Below, piece by piece: positions 33,179 through 45,850 of a stretch of DNA of 64,000 bases. Source of the DNA: Serendipita indica DSM 11827 (Eukaryota > Basidiomycota > Agaricomycetes > Sebacinales > Serendipitaceae); NCBI GenBank assembly GCA_910890315.1, contig CAJVGD010000001.1, positions 2,046,001 to 2,110,000 of the forward strand, read 5' to 3'. The position numbers and the translations under genes were made by a program. The notes under the pieces were generated by a model that searched no databases, was not told where the DNA came from, and saw nothing but the letters and a program-made list of their open reading frames with translations. Within the stretch, counting starts at the first letter, position 1; each line of letters starts with the position of its first letter.

Positions 33179-34038
33179 AGGCGATATAAATCAGACTATT
33201 TGACGTATTATACGATTCTATAGTCTAATCTCAAGTCGAGTTGGACGTGGTCCCTTGCCAGACGTTGTGAATGCGGGGTTCAAGGAAGGTTGAACTCTGC
33301 CTCCTCGCAAACAGCTGCTGCAAAGATATTTTCTACATTATTTCGGGGGTTCTGTAGCATCCTGGACACGTTTCCAAACTATGAGATACCATTGCCAAAC
33401 TCACATGTCAAATCATCCGCGGAATTCGGTCTGCTTAGTCATTTTGCCGCGATGCTGTCGCGTATTTGCAAGCTCAAGAGCTTGTGTCATCGGTTTGGCG
33501 CAAAGATACGTGCCTCTGAAGACGTGGGCCGACCAATCCCGCGTCAAGAACGCCCGGCGGCAAGCTTATTGTATGCCAGACAGCTCGAAGTACGATCAGT
33601 CAGCGTATTAATAATCATCAAATGGCAAAAGAATGCGTGTCTATCGAATAGAATGAAGACTATGAGGTTCCATTGGCCTGGGCGACAAATCTATTCCCGG
33701 TACGAGATTTGGGAGGTCCCTTATTCTATCTCAAGCCATGGGTGCTGACGCAGTCCCGCGAGATCGGCAAGCCCCTGACTGCCAAACTCCGTGTCCAGCC
33801 CCCCTATGCCTCATATCCCGTGGAAGATGCTCTATACACGCTCACCATATCCTCCGTCATGGCCGAATCTCTGGCAGTCCAGCGCGTCACTTGATCTCTA
33901 AGACCCGATTGAGCTGTGGCTCTACCGCCGCTACGCTCGAGCCCGGAGCCCGAACTTCCTGCGCAAGGATTCGTGACGTAAACGAAGCTTTATAACCCCC
34001 CTGTCGAGATCACAAGGGTGGCCCAGCACAAATCCACC
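33179..34038. promoter_or_regulatory. divergent intergenic region, peroxin / Egt1
   Basis: About 860 bp between two divergent start codons. Several open frames of 60-150 codons occur, none with a family signature. TTTATAA near 33989-33995 lies about 45 bp before the Egt1 start and could be its TATA element. Confidence 0.4.
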
Positions 34039-37000
34039 ATGGCCTCACCGCAGATTGTTACTCTCCCAAACACGCTCTCCTCGAGTTGCTTGGAGGAGAT
34101 TGTCCAAGGTCTGAACAAACCGACTGGCGAGAAAACGCTGCCGACTATTCTGCTCTACGACGAACGTGGACTGCGGCTTTACGACGATATTACAACAAAG
34201 GCGCCAGAGTACTATCTCTTTGCAGCAGAGGAGCAGATTCTCAGAGACAGCTCGGATGAGATTGTACGTCTAATGCATGGAGAGCGCGGCCTTCGTAACG
34301 GGACCGTCGTCCTTGAGCTCGGTGCAGGGTATGTATTTCCCGTGTCTCATCCATCTGATATCTGACGAAGACTATCCGTCAGGGCTCTTCGAAAGACTTC
34401 GCATCTTCTCAAGGCCCTCGCCAATGCTGCGCCAGTCGCATCGCTTCCTACAGTCACATATCTCGCATTGGATCTCGAAAAGCGCGAGTTGGATCGCACG
34501 CTGTCGCTTATTTCGACATCCGACTTGGGTCCGACGCTCGAGGACCGTGTCCGCATCGGTGGATTATGTGGCACATATGACGATGGTATCGCATACGTTC
34601 GTGGGGGAGGCCTCGCCGATATGCAGCAGAATTCTCCCTTTCTATCGCCCGCGGCGCTGCGCGCATCCACCGACCTCCTTGAGCCGGTCGCAAATCTCGA
34701 CGCGTGGAACAAAGAGGGCCGTTCACTGCCCTCACCTCTGACGTCGGAGGATGACGCGACATCCCCATCGTCTGTGCATCGGGCGCCTAGTCCGTCCATT
34801 TTGACAGAAACCCAGTCGTCTTACTCGTTGGACTATGAAGAAACACCGCCTCTTCACTTCCTCTTCTTGGGATCCTCTATTGGCAATTTTACCAGGGACG
34901 GTGCTGCCAACTTCCTCCAATCCCTACCTCTTCGACAATGGACCAGTAGTCTCGAACAAGGAGAGGGTTCCTTCGGAGATACCCTACTGCTCGGACTCGA
35001 TCATGATAACGAACCGAAGCTGATCGAGCTCGCTTATAACGACCCGGCGGGTTACACTCAAAGTTTTATTATGAATGGCCTCCTCGGCGTCCAGAAGGCG
35101 TTCCAAGAGTCTGGGATGGGTCCAGAAGCCATTTCGGCGTTTGATCAGAATCAATGGGATTATCAAGAAAAGTACAACACTGCTGAAAGTAGGTCTAGAG
35201 CCAAGTTGGGGGCATAATGCTCAGGTCCAATAGAACGACACGAAGGAAGATATCTTTCGACGACCAAGAAGGCGCTCAAGCTGAATGGAGCTGACATTCT
35301 GATCGACGAGGGGGAGACTATCCATGTGGAGCACTCGTATAAGGTACAACGTTCAAGCGTCCTTTACGTACAAAGGCGCAATACTGACTACCCCATCACG
35401 ACTTACAGTACTCGGAAACGCAGGCATTGGAACTCTTCCACAAGTCTAATCTCCAGCCTATCCATCGGTGGATCTCCGCAAATGGCCTCTATTCTCTATG
35501 GTTGCTCCACCGACCCAGCTTCGACTTCCCCATTGCACCCACAATGTCCAACAATGCGTCTGATGACTCGACGTTTCCGCTGATCCCGACCCAAGATGAA
35601 TGGTCGAATATCTGGAAACTATGGGATACGGTGACCCTCGGCATGATTCCGCCCGAGCTGATGATGCAAAAGCCAATTGACCTTCGTCACAAGTGTCTAT
35701 TTTACCTTGGACACATTCCAACGTACGCATCTGGAACATCCCGGCCATTGCTTACACCCTACAGATTTCTGGATATCCATCTCTCGCGCCTCTTGAAGGA
35801 GCCACATACAGAACCTGACAATTTCAAATATATCTTCGAGCGAGGTATCGATCCCCATGTCGATGATCCTTCACAGTGCCATGTAAGTCGCAGAGAAACC
35901 GCAAAGAAAGCCCCCTTACACGGTTGATGAACAGCCTCATTCTGAAGTTCCCAAAGAGGACGATGAATGGCCGAGTCTCGAATCTATCTTGGCATTCCGA
36001 GATCGCGTTCGAGCCCGACTTCGATCTGTTTACGAACGGTTGGAATCAGGCGACTTGGAGAAGCAGGGTGTACCTACCAGAAAGGCACAGCGAGTCCTTT
36101 GGATGACTTATGAACACGAAGCATTCCATGTGGAGGTACTATACTTCATTTCCACCTCGAGTATGGCTGAACAGACTCGTATAGACGCTGCTTTACATGT
36201 TGATCCAAAAGGTTGACGATCCTAACGGCACACGACCGCCCCCGGGTATTCCCAAACCTGATTGGGACGCTCTTAGTTTGCAATGGAAACGACGTCTGCA
36301 GGAGGAGAGCAGCCAGGAATCTATCATCACGCTTGGACCCGCCAACGTCTGGCTAGGACATGATGACTATGAAGCAGAAGACACTGTACCCAATCCTTCA
36401 AGTCAAGTGTCCGAATTTGGTTGGGATAACGAGCATCCGAAGAGAATGCAATCAGTAGCCAAGTTTACGATCGAAAGACGACCTATTACCAACGGACAAT
36501 ACTACGAATTCTGGAAATCCCAAGCCTCGAACCAAGTCCCTGCCAGTTGGGTGGTGAACGACGGGAGTGTCATGGTAAGATGCGACTCCAAATCAAGAAC
36601 AGACAACTAACCAAGCACCAGATTCGCACGCTATTTGGTCTTGTTCCCCTGTCGACAGCACTCGAGTGGCCACTTATGGCGTCCTATGACGAACTCGACT
36701 CATTTGCAAAATCCAAGGGTGGAAGGATTCCGACCGAGAGTGAACTACGTCTCTTCATGGACGACCAATCCTCCAGGGGCGCTGTCAACACGTATAATAA
36801 CGCAGGTTGGGGCTACCAACGCTGGTGGTTGGAGCCGTGAGTACTCTCCGATCATGCCATGCAAGCTAACTTTGCCCAGTTCTTCTCTTGGCAACCCTTC
36901 TCGGAATCAAGCACCACACAATGGAGGGGTATGTCTACTTCTTGAAGTTTTAGTAGCCTGTTAACATGCATAGGTCTGGGAGTGGACATCTACAATCATG

Positions 37001-37243
37001 GATCAGCACGAGGGATATCAGCCTTCGATTCTCTATCCTGGGTATTCTTCCGACTTTTTCGATGGTTTGCATCACGTGGTGGTAAGGTATATTGGATTCC
37101 CAATCATCCCCACTGACACTGTCTAGTTGGGAGGTTCGTTTGCCACTCTTCCGCGACTCGCTCAACGACGAACCCTACGCAACTTTTATCAACACAATTA
37201 CCCTTACGCTTGGATTGGAGCTCGGATTGCGTATGACGCGTAG
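34039..37243 (+). CDS. egt1: Egt1, ergothioneine biosynthesis fusion (EgtD + EgtB-like)
   Basis: Makes ergothioneine precursors: the N-terminal SAM-dependent domain trimethylates histidine to hercynine, and the C-terminal iron sulfoxide synthase joins it to cysteine. Start MASPQIVTLPNTLSSSCLEE (34039). EgtD part: LPTILLYDERGLRLYDDIT, APEYYLFAAEEQIL, VVLELGAG (SAM site), and LHFLFLGSSIGNFTRDGAAN. The DinB-like helical part carries the iron motif HEAFHVE (HxxxHxE) at about 36118-36138, just before an intron. The formylglycine-enzyme-like part has FTIERRPITNGQYYEFWKSQ, VPLSTALEWPLMASYDELD, GGRIPTESELRLFMDD and RTLRNFYQHNYPYAWIGARI. The stop is at 37241-37243. This domain order is that of fungal Egt1. 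Many short exons, no break noticed. Confidence 0.9.
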
Positions 37244-37380
37244 TAAAGCGGTATGGATAATGAAAGCTTTATGACAGACGCTGTACCAAACCATATACAC
37301 AAAATCTCATCACCACGATGACTTATCGGGCTAAATAATTGCTTCAATCGGTTCTCCTTGTCCTCATCGCACACAGTTGG

Positions 37381-38549
37381 CTAGTGTCCTGCATCAAATA
37401 CCGTTTGGCCACCAGGAGCCGCTGGCGCTGCACCTCCCTCGGGGATGTACGCTTCTGCGGGGAGACCTGTCTCGTCTAAACCTTCTGCAGCCTTGAAATA
37501 GTTAATATCAAGCACTTCTGACGGATTGGATGTAAAGTACCTCGATGATTTCGTACATGCGACTTGCAACCTCTGGTGGCGGTACCCTCCCGGTGAGAAT
37601 ATCCTTTGCCGGTACCGGCGATCCGTAAAAGTCTCTATTAGCGTCCTTTCGTTCGATGAGAACTGTCCCTTCCAAGGAGAGACCGGCAAAGAGACCTGTG
37701 AATGCAATAAGCAATCGCATCTCTCGGAGGGCATAAGAGTCGATGCCTACCCTTGGACTTGGAATACGAGAACATGGGGGCGGGATGGGCCAGACTGGCA
37801 AGAACGCTGCCTCCTGTTCCAATTGGGCCCGCGGACGCACTGACGTTTCCACCAATGGTGACATTACCACCAATCGAGAATGCACGGACAGCATCCTCAG
37901 AGTTGAGTACTACGCATCTATATCAATACCGAGATCCAGACGTCCACTGGGTGTGCACGCACCAATAACAAAGTCGGTAACGTCCGCTCCTGCTTGCAGG
38001 CCCCATCCTATACCTCCAGTAGCGATACAAGACGGTGCGGACCAGGATCCATCTGGGAGACGGGCAATGACGAGCCCAGAGCCAGCTTTGCCAGAGAAGA
38101 TGAAGCCAGCTTTCTACACACCAGCATCAATTTCACGCATTTACTTGATAATAATTCACGCACAATGACCTGGAACACGGCGAGACCTTGAATAGAGCGT
38201 CAAACGAGATGCAATCTATGGCACCGTTGGAGTGCATACCTCGCGCTCGCTGCAAAACAGCCTTTGGAACTGCGTTGAGTGCGGATTGCGGATCGTCTGG
38301 GTTCGCTATAGATGGAGAGCGTCACGTCGTCAGCGTCTGCACAGTCCCAAACGATTGCCTGGGTGACGAACCGAGAAAACTTTCGAGGATATTCGCAGCC
38401 TTTTCTGCTTCTCCTGGTAGACTAAAGCCCTGTGCGAATCCCTTTGACTCGCTGGCCAGCTTGTTGGCAGATGTATGCGCAAAGGCGGTCGCCTGGACCG
38501 CGGCCTTTTCAGCTCCTTTTCTGAAGCGGTCCAATAATGATTCCGACAT
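37381..38549 (-). CDS. Ysc84/SYLF-domain protein without SH3
   Basis: SYLF domains bind phosphoinositides and, in yeast Ysc84/Lsb3, actin at endocytic sites. From MSESLLDRFRKGAEKAAVQA the protein reads TSANKLASESKGFAQGF, then the core VPKAVLQRARGLAVFQVIKA, GFIFSGKAGSGLVIARLPDG, SWSAPSCIATGGIGWGLQAG, ADVTDFVIVLNSEDAVRAFS and SYSKSKGLFAGLSLEGTVLI. The end is EAYIPEGGAAPAAPGGQTVF followed by DAGH. No SH3 domain follows, unlike Ysc84 and Lsb3. An in-frame upstream ATG (38684, MKFLSRHDAVELNGG) would add 45 residues; I prefer 38549 because the family homology begins there. Confidence 0.85.
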
Positions 38550-38853
38550 CTTATGTGGATATTTCAAGCGCGCTGTACGAGGATCCTGTAGTCGTGGATG
38601 GTCTCCCTCTTTCGGAGTGGCGGTTGAAGTTTGAGTGCTGCCACCGTTCAACTCAACAGCATCGTGGCGGGACAAGAACTTCATAGTGCTTTGGTGACAT
38701 ACACGCATGAGGAGAATCGGGAGAACGCTATGCTTAGAACACCCATCAACTGCCATTCAACTCCCGACTTTTTGCTTGCATTCACAACACCCGGCACGTC
38801 GATAGGATAAAGGCTGAAGATGTATAAGGAGAATGGGAACAACCCTCGTCCAC

Positions 38854-40080
38854 TCAGTTCATCTGCCTGACGAGCTTGTTGATGTTGCTCTCGCGGTTTC
38901 CGTGATCGCCTCCCTGCACGTAGTGCTTGAACTTGCGTGTTCGCCAGCCACCGGTCGGGTTCGAGAGCTTGAAGGGCCACAAAAAGTTGGAGGCCTGAAT
39001 AACGTGAGGATGTCGTCACTCCTATCATCGAAGCATACACACCTGCTTGAAGTTGGGCCCAACAGTGAAGATTTCGTGAACGAGATCCTCGATGGAAAGG
39101 ATATCGTATTTGCCCAAAGCTTGCTCAATGATTGCGTTGCTCGAAAGTGGCACACGTTGCTTGTCGACCTTGCCGTATCCACGCTTGTAGATCAGCTCAC
39201 GAACAGTCTTCAGATTGGGCTCGCTGTAGAATGTAAGTAATTACGTAGATCATCAAGAAGGAGAGCATACCCATAGGTGATGTATGGCTCAACCAACTTC
39301 AGCATCTGCTCAGTAGCCTTGTTGACCTTGAGGAAGACGCCATTGTTGATTTGGAGGAGGCGGAGAAGCTGGAGGACTTTGCGTGGTTTTGGTGCAATCT
39401 TGCTCACACTGTCAAACAGCATCAAATCCCGACTATTAATCCAATCATGGATGGACGAACCCCTTGATGCGGACAACAAAGTACAGCTTGGCATCTCCTG
39501 GTACGTAGAAGTCACCGGCAGCACGAGCAGCACGCTTGAGGCGGATCTCCTCCTTCTCGCGGTTGACATATTCCTTTACATAGGTCTCTGCCCGCTTGAA
39601 GAGAATTCTTCGCTTGGCCACGCTATTCTATAATGCAGCAACGAAAAACGCCAGATTTGAATAGATTTAAAAAGGATTTGAGGCAAGGGAAACATCAGCA
39701 TTACTCGGTGATCAAGTGAGAGAATATCGACCTTGCGGGCAGCGGCAGCAGCGGCGAGCTTTTCCTCTCTAGCCTTCTCATTTTGTTTTCTCTTCTTGAG
39801 AAGAGTTTCTGGGACGTCGATGTGCTGTATAGAAGCGCAAGATCAGCATTTCTCCTCCAAATTTGCCACGAATATGAGATCTCACCTGCGCCGACGGGAC
39901 ACTGTCGTTTATAGAGAGTGATTTGAAGATGCAGGATTATACATTTGTCAATGCCCAAAGTCATCCAGAGTGGCAGAACCGTAGGAGATTTCGAGAATTC
40001 GGCATGGGATAAATGAGATAGACATCAGCAAATATGCTTCCAAGGATAATCAGATAAACTGACGTGGTAGAAGGCGGCAT
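38854..40080 (-). CDS. 60S ribosomal protein L7 (uL30)
   Basis: Ribosomal protein of the large subunit. Exons: MPPSTT (40080), VPSAQ, then [20 protein letters not shown]. Next are [20 protein letters not shown] and ADFYVPG-like [19 protein letters not shown]. The universally conserved uL30 fold follows: [60 protein letters not shown] and [20 protein letters not shown]. It ends [19 protein letters not shown]. The tiny first exons are typical of fungal ribosomal-protein genes. About 245 residues, intact. Confidence 0.93.
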
Positions 40081-40266
40081 TTTAGGAGGTAAGAGCCAAG
40101 GGTGGTCGACGGTCGGTTTAAGGTTTCGTTTGGCGGTGTTCAAATTCCCCCTAACGAATGGCGAATAAAGTGCTCATAAATTCTCAGAGACGTTCAAAAT
40201 CACGACAAGTATGATACAAATCTACAAAACATCTATCTATGAGCGCTCTACGACAAACGACTCCGC

Positions 40267-42302
40267 TCAAAAGTATTGATCCCAAAATCCCTTTGTCCCG
40301 TTATTCGGAGCCGGCTCTACGCCCAGAATCTTGGTAACGAGACCATACAGCTCGAGATTGGGGAACCCTGGTATAATCCTGTCTGCAGCAGTGGCAGAGG
40401 TCGTGGCCGGTAGACCCCACAATTGTCGCAAATAGGACTGTGCGATCTCTTGGAAACTATCCTGAGTTACCAATTTAGCGCGAGATTTCTTTGCGAAGGG
40501 TCCGTCCGCGACAAACATTGCGCGCATCTCTGGTTCTTCATTGTCGTATCCATGTGTCTTTCGAGGATTCAGACAACATTTACCAAGGACAGGTTGACTT
40601 ACTCCTTTCGGGCGCCCATCCACGCCACCCCAGATTTCCTTTACCTCGTGATGATTAGAGATGATCCAGCCGAGGCGAGGGCATAGGTATATCGGTGCAA
40701 TCCTCTCGTTGTTAGAGAAGTGATATCGCTTCGGCATAGTCTCGTGGGTGTAAACCTCAAAGGGGGAGTCAGGGTGGCGAGAGACGGTATACTCTTGCAA
40801 GAGATGGAAGTAGTGGGATATATTCGCGCTTGGTGCGAAGCGTAGCCCAAAATTGGGCCAGCCTATTGCCGAGTTAAGAGTCTGGAAAAGCGCGATGAAA
40901 ACCACCAACCATCCTCATAAATCACGTCGTTGACACCATCTTCACCAATTATCTCGTCGAGGTACACAACTCTTTGACCACTGGTATCAGTCATACCGTG
41001 GTCGCTAACATAGATGACATCGACGATATGCGTCAGGTTTCGGTCTGTGAGGAGCATTAGATCTGAATACAATATTCTCTTGAGCCGCACCTAGGAGAAC
41101 TTGGTGTATGTCCTTGGCAAATACGTCGACCTGCTGCAATACCGTCCGGACGAGGGAGGAAGAAGGTCCTGTCAGATGTCCAGCTTCATCCAGCGATGGC
41201 TCATAGACTAGACAAAATCAGATATCCAACACAGCTGAGTAGTGGAAAAGTACCAGTTATCAGCCTCGGTCGGTCATCAAGGGGGAGTTCCAGCCAATTG
41301 GTGATTTGAGTGACTTTTTCAAACATCTTGACGTCGTTCTGACCAAATAATAAGTAAAAACCAGTGAAGAGATGGAATTCTGACATTGAATTCAACAAAG
41401 TATGTCGGTGCTGTTCCTCGAGCGGTTCTTGGTGGACCAGGCCACATCATGACTGCGGCTTTCAGCCCACCCTTTGCAGCAGTCTCCCACATCTGATGAA
41501 TAGTTAGCGCTTTTGACATGAATCGTGACGAGGCCTCTCACAGGTTCTCCTCCCCACCATTTGCCGTCGTGCGACCTCTTTGGGTCCGTGTATACAAACT
41601 CTGCCTCAAGCTCAGGGTCATAAAAGTTGTTTCCAACTATTCCATGAGACTCTGGATAGAGACCAGTCATCAGTGCCCAATGATTTGGGAACGTCAATGT
41701 AGGGAAGGCCGGTTTCATCCACTCCGCTCGAAGACCTCGTTTGCTGATATGCAAAAGATGAGGAGTAAGCCCTCTATCTAGATAGTCGGCTCTAAAAAGT
41801 ACAACCGGTAAGACACAAGATTCAACTTAGCACAGGGAGCTTACCGTAGGCCGTCTATGGAGACAAGCAAAACTGTCTTGCGATATTCATGGGTACCATT
41901 TGAAAGAAGTGCATGTGGATCCTTTATGTCATCTTCATCCTTGGATCCCGGAGGCTTATCCGAGAGGAGAGGTCTTGCAAAGAACCCACCGACCAGCAAA
42001 AGGGCGAGCACTCCTGCCAGCGTGTATATACGTCTTCTTTTACGTCTCGCCCCTCCAACTCTTCGCCCGAGTGGCACATTGGTCATTTCTCCGGATTCGT
42101 CCTCTTCATCGGTGTCACGGTATCCCTTCATGGTCGGCTGCAGCAGACCCTGTCTTTCAAGACGCACATCATCTGGATGTTCTATGTCATATTCTCTGGC
42201 GGAAGTGGGTTTGGCATTCGAAGAGCCGGGCTGAAAAGGGCTGGAAGGTCGTGTCAGGAGGGCCTCCTCCTCGATGAATGACTTTGTTCGGTGAAGTGAC
42301 AT
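40267..42302 (-). CDS. ectonucleotide pyrophosphatase/phosphodiesterase family protein
   Basis: Type II membrane phosphodiesterase of the alkaline-phosphatase superfamily, hydrolysing nucleotide pyrophosphates or phosphodiesters outside the cytosol. The start MSLHRTKSFIEEEALLTRPS opens a cytosolic tail of about 90 residues with an arginine-rich stop (RRKRRRIY), then one membrane span (LAGVLALLLVGGFF). Catalytic features: VLLVSIDGLRADYLDRGLTP (metal Asp), PTLTFPNHWALMTGLYPESH (nucleophile Thr), PSLDEAGHLTGP (Asp/His), VIYVSDHGMTD, and THGYDNEEPEMRAMFVADGP. It ends NNGTKGFWDQYF. About 12 exons with short introns. It is divergent from the NAD(P)HX epimerase gene. Confidence 0.88.
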
Positions 42303-42577
42303 GATTTCGAGTAGTTTTAGATCATATAGCTAGAATTTGTGCGTCGTATCGCCTGGTCGAAGGGCTGCAAGGGACCACGAGTTAGCAACAAGCCCTGGTT
42401 GGATGATAACTCCAAGAGTATTGGAGTTTCATACTTACTCCAGTAATTCCGTATTTAATAGCGCCTCCTGTGCTGGCAAAGTATCGCAAGTCAACGACGG
42501 TAGAGTTCAACGTTGGTTCCTGCCGTATTATTGACACCTGGCAAGGGCCGGACCTTGTAATCAGAACACCCTCAAAC
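42303..42577. promoter_or_regulatory. shared divergent promoter, NPP / NAD(P)HX epimerase
   Basis: 275 bp between the start codons of the two divergent genes. No clear TATA element; any shared control is inference from spacing alone. Confidence 0.4.
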
Positions 42578-43591
42578 ATGTCGATTCGCTATCTCACAGC
42601 ACGTCTGGCCCAACAGGTGCGCCTAGCGAGTTTGCCACTCAGCTGCTCGACATGATACCTGTACAGTGACTAAACGACATCACACAGATTGATGAAGAGC
42701 TGATGAGTGCATCAGGCGCGTTTAGTATTGACCAGTTGATGGAACTGGCCGGTTTAGCCTGTGCACAGACCATCGCAACAGTCTATCCTTTGCACGAGGA
42801 CCAGCAGGCTTCGAACTCGCGGGTTCTTGTCTGCTGTGGACCAGGAAATCAGGGAGGAGATGGCCTTGTGGCCGCTCGCCACCTCAGTGAGTTATGACTT
42901 GCGGGACGTCACAATGATGTCGAGCCTGGCAGGCATGTTCGGCTATAAACCTACTGTATTCCTGCCAAAGGTATGGGCATATGCAATAGACTATATACCG
43001 ACGTCTTGCAGCCAGGCTCCAAGGACATTTATAAGGTACCAAGTGAACGCATATCAGCAGGAGGCTCCACTCACAGAATTGCAGCGTCTACAAAGGCAGA
43101 CAGAAAACCTGGCCATCCCAACACTTTCATCGATCGCCGACCTCAAGGACTCTCTGAAAGAGACGGACGTTATTCTAGATGCAATCTTTGGGTTCTCATT
43201 TTCTGGACCCGTACGACCACCATTCAACGAGGTGCTCCCCCTCATCTCCAAGAGCAAACTACCCATCGTCAGCGTTGACATTCCCTCTGGATGGGACGTC
43301 GAGAAGGGACCTGTCCAGCGTGAGGTAGATCAAAGCGGCGAGAAGATAGAGGAAGTCCTCATGCCAGACGTTCTCATCAGCCTGACAGCTCCCAAAGAAG
43401 GCGTCAGAACCTTCAAGGGCGTCACTTTTTGGGTGGCCGCTTTGTTCCTTGGTATGTTCTTGACCATGCATCGCCCATTCTCACCTCGTGTTAGGGGCCT
43501 GCAAGAAAAGTTTGCGCTTAATCTACCCGCGTACCCGGGATTTGAGCAGATTGTCGAACTGCCTTCGGGAGAAGGCCAACAGAGGCTCTGA
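42578..43591 (+). CDS. NAD(P)HX epimerase (YjeF N-terminal domain)
   Basis: Epimerises the damaged, hydrated cofactors S- and R-NAD(P)HX so that the partner dehydratase can repair them. Start [13 protein letters not shown]. An intron joins to [20 protein letters not shown] and [18 protein letters not shown]. The diagnostic site is [20 protein letters not shown]. Then come [32 protein letters not shown] and [18 protein letters not shown], a conserved YjeF motif. The last part is [20 protein letters not shown] and [20 protein letters not shown]. The dehydratase domain is absent, as in eukaryotes with separate proteins. Near 43452-43494 a GT..AG pair of 43 nt would break the frame, while reading through keeps it; the exact exon structure there is unresolved. 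Confidence 0.87.
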
Positions 43592-43660
43592 AGGAGAACT
43601 CATGAACATGATTTCATTTCTCTGACAACATTGTACATTCTACGCCCGCGAGCACTCCAG

Positions 43661-44452
43661 TCAGTCACTAGCCGCCGGGACGCAACTGTTGTGCAAGTGT
43701 CGCTTCATATTCTTGCGACCTTTAAAGAGAGTCTCGCTTGTAGGAGTTAGCATGACCATAAAAATGACTGTTTGAAACTCACCAACGAGGACAGGGTATG
43801 AATTTCTGACCATGCCCCCTCTCATGTTGCCGCTTGTCGGACTCGCGTCTAAATGTCTTTCCGCTGTAATCAACATTAAGATTTGTCGCAAATCCATTGA
43901 TTTGCATACCATTTTCCACATGCCTTGCCTTTATGTCCGAAGTGTTCCTCAATGTGAGTTTTCGCTCGTGCGGACTGCTGGAACGATGCTCCACAATTGA
44001 CAAATGGGCAAGAGTGCTTCTTGTCCTTGTGAATAATCAGTGCCCGAATTAGTTCGCTGCTGAGTGGAGCATTCTGCTCAAGCCACGATTTGCTATTGAA
44101 GATGGCTTGAAGCTTATGACGGGAATGTTCTGGAATAGCCTTGGAAAGTTGATCCAATACCGCACTTGCGGGTTTGTTGAAATATTGTGGCGACGTTATA
44201 TTGATGGGGGGCGGCCTGTGAGAACTAAACCACCCGAAACACGGGCTATCTGTCCACTTACGTTTCGCTGTTCATATCCTCATTACCAATAGTAAGATAT
44301 GACCTATCCTCGTTAAAAAGTAGCTTACCGGCGTGAAAGGCGGCGTATGACTCGCCCAATTGATCGCTAAGTGGTCGTGGAGGGGTGTTCGCTGTAAAAG
44401 TGATAGGCATACCTGAGCACGTAGCCCTCTGCTTTTGTGTCTCAAGATCCAT
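43661..44452 (-). CDS. C2H2 zinc-finger protein, tandem copy A
   Basis: First of three diverged tandem genes. Start MDLETQKQRATCSGMPITFT (44452). After an intron come PQYFNKPASAVLDQLSKAIP and KLQAIFNSKSWLEQNAPLSS, and then a canonical C2H2 finger: HSCPFVNCGASFQ...KTHIEEHFG (C-x4-C-x12-H-x3-H). Poorer finger-like stretches follow (GKTFRRESDKRQHERGH; GRKNMKRHLHNSCVP, with a C2HC look), ending AASD at 43661. The shared helix IFNSKSW is matched by IFNSSPW in copy B. Function unknown; nucleic-acid binding is likely from the finger. The stop is 69 bp from the stop of the NAD(P)HX epimerase. Confidence 0.62.
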
Positions 44453-44705
44453 GATCGGATTTGTCTAAGAGTCAGAGGAGTAGACCTTGAGTGTGGGAAT
44501 CTTATATGTGCAATGATACGATCAGGCTTCCAGGCCCAGCTAGCGCCACGTCGCCAGGTCTGGTCAGGCTCGCAACCTCCTCAGGCTGTGTATTTCTTTC
44601 AAACCCGATATAATCAAAACCACATCTAAGTGTGTTCGGAATTGACAAAACATCAGGCTCGCCAATACAATTGGCCAATTAAGTGATGCTATACTTTCAG
44701 ATAGA

Positions 44706-45497
44706 CTATATTCGGACAGGAGCTATGTACTCCTTACTTTTCTCCACTTTGTGAAGAGTGAGAACTGTTCGGTTCGTCACTACCCACTCCTGAGGATGCG
44801 AATTCCTCTCGTGGCGACTTTTGTTCGAGGCGCGTGTAAACCCCGCGCCGCTACTCACTGGATCAGAATCAAGAAGATATAGCGCATTCACCTTACCAGA
44901 ACCTGCAAGTATATGGCCGAATTTCTTCATGCGTAGCGGCGTGAGTCTTCAGATCGTATCTTCGGGTAAACGCCCTGGGACTAGTATATTAAGCACAAAT
45001 TTATCAGATTATTTGGTCAGACCCACCATTTTTCACATAGAAATGGACGATTTCCAAAATGTGTGCCGCGAATATGCTCAACAGCGTTGGTTGACTCGGC
45101 ATTGGAGTAGTCGCATTTGTCGAACATACAATGAAACTTTTCGCTATCTCCCTCCTTCTTGATGAGAAGGCATTGCTGGAGTTGAAATCGGTCTAGCTCC
45201 CCTGTCTGCGTGACCCAGGGGCTGGAGTTGAAGATTGTGTCGAGGGCTTGAAGCATCTTGGGTGATGTCGCTTCCATTCGAAGTTTTACCTCGCGCTCCG
45301 TTTTGTCATGCTCAAAGTACCGCCCACGATTCGCGTACGCCGCCTGTGAGATAGCGAGGAGATCCGTGATTCCGCTGGACGTTGACGCCTACTAATGTTA
45401 GCCACGTAGTGCCAAACCTATGTACGGATATTTCTACCTCTTGTGAAATGCTACCAGAGACAGGCCCTATTGGGCTTGAGAGATGATTGGTGGACAT
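44706..45497 (-). CDS. C2H2 zinc-finger protein, tandem copy B
   Basis: Start MSTNHLSSPIGPVSGSISQE (45497). Spliced exons give SGITDLLAISQAAYANRGRY and EATSPKMLQALDTIFNSSPW. The finger FHCMFDKCDYSN...VEHIRGTHFGNRPFLCEKW fits C-x4-C-x12-H-x4-H. A second, weaker finger follows (RAFTRRYDLKTHAATKKFGH), then GAGFTRASNKSRHERNSH. The 3' exon structure is uncertain; the last in-frame stop I can connect is 44706. Copy B has lost the terminal C2HC-like motif of A and C. Confidence 0.55.
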
Positions 45498-45850
45498 TGC
45501 CGTCGACGTTGTTCTGCGAATGAGGGCTCGATCGCTCGCGTGCGCTGCATACAGGTTTTAAAGATGAGTTCATCATCCGATAAAGAGCCTGGCTATAGTT
45601 TAAGTTTAAATGTATTTGCGTCTGCACTGTCAATGAGGCTGATTCTTCAAGCACTGGAAAAGATCAGAGAGAATGCCCCTTGTCAGGCTCTATGAATCTG
45701 TATGCAGAGCGTATCATTCCGTATCGTCGGCACGTCCCTGTCAGGCACGTCACTAACACACCTAACGAGATCGGTGCAACGCCTCTTGAGGCTCTCTTTA
45801 GAATCTCTTATTCAGCCTACACAACTATACGTACATCCACAATCTGCCTT

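Noticed and set aside
33290-33995. Overlapping open frames upstream of Egt1
   Set aside because: No start context, splice pattern or family motif; region reads as a divergent promoter.
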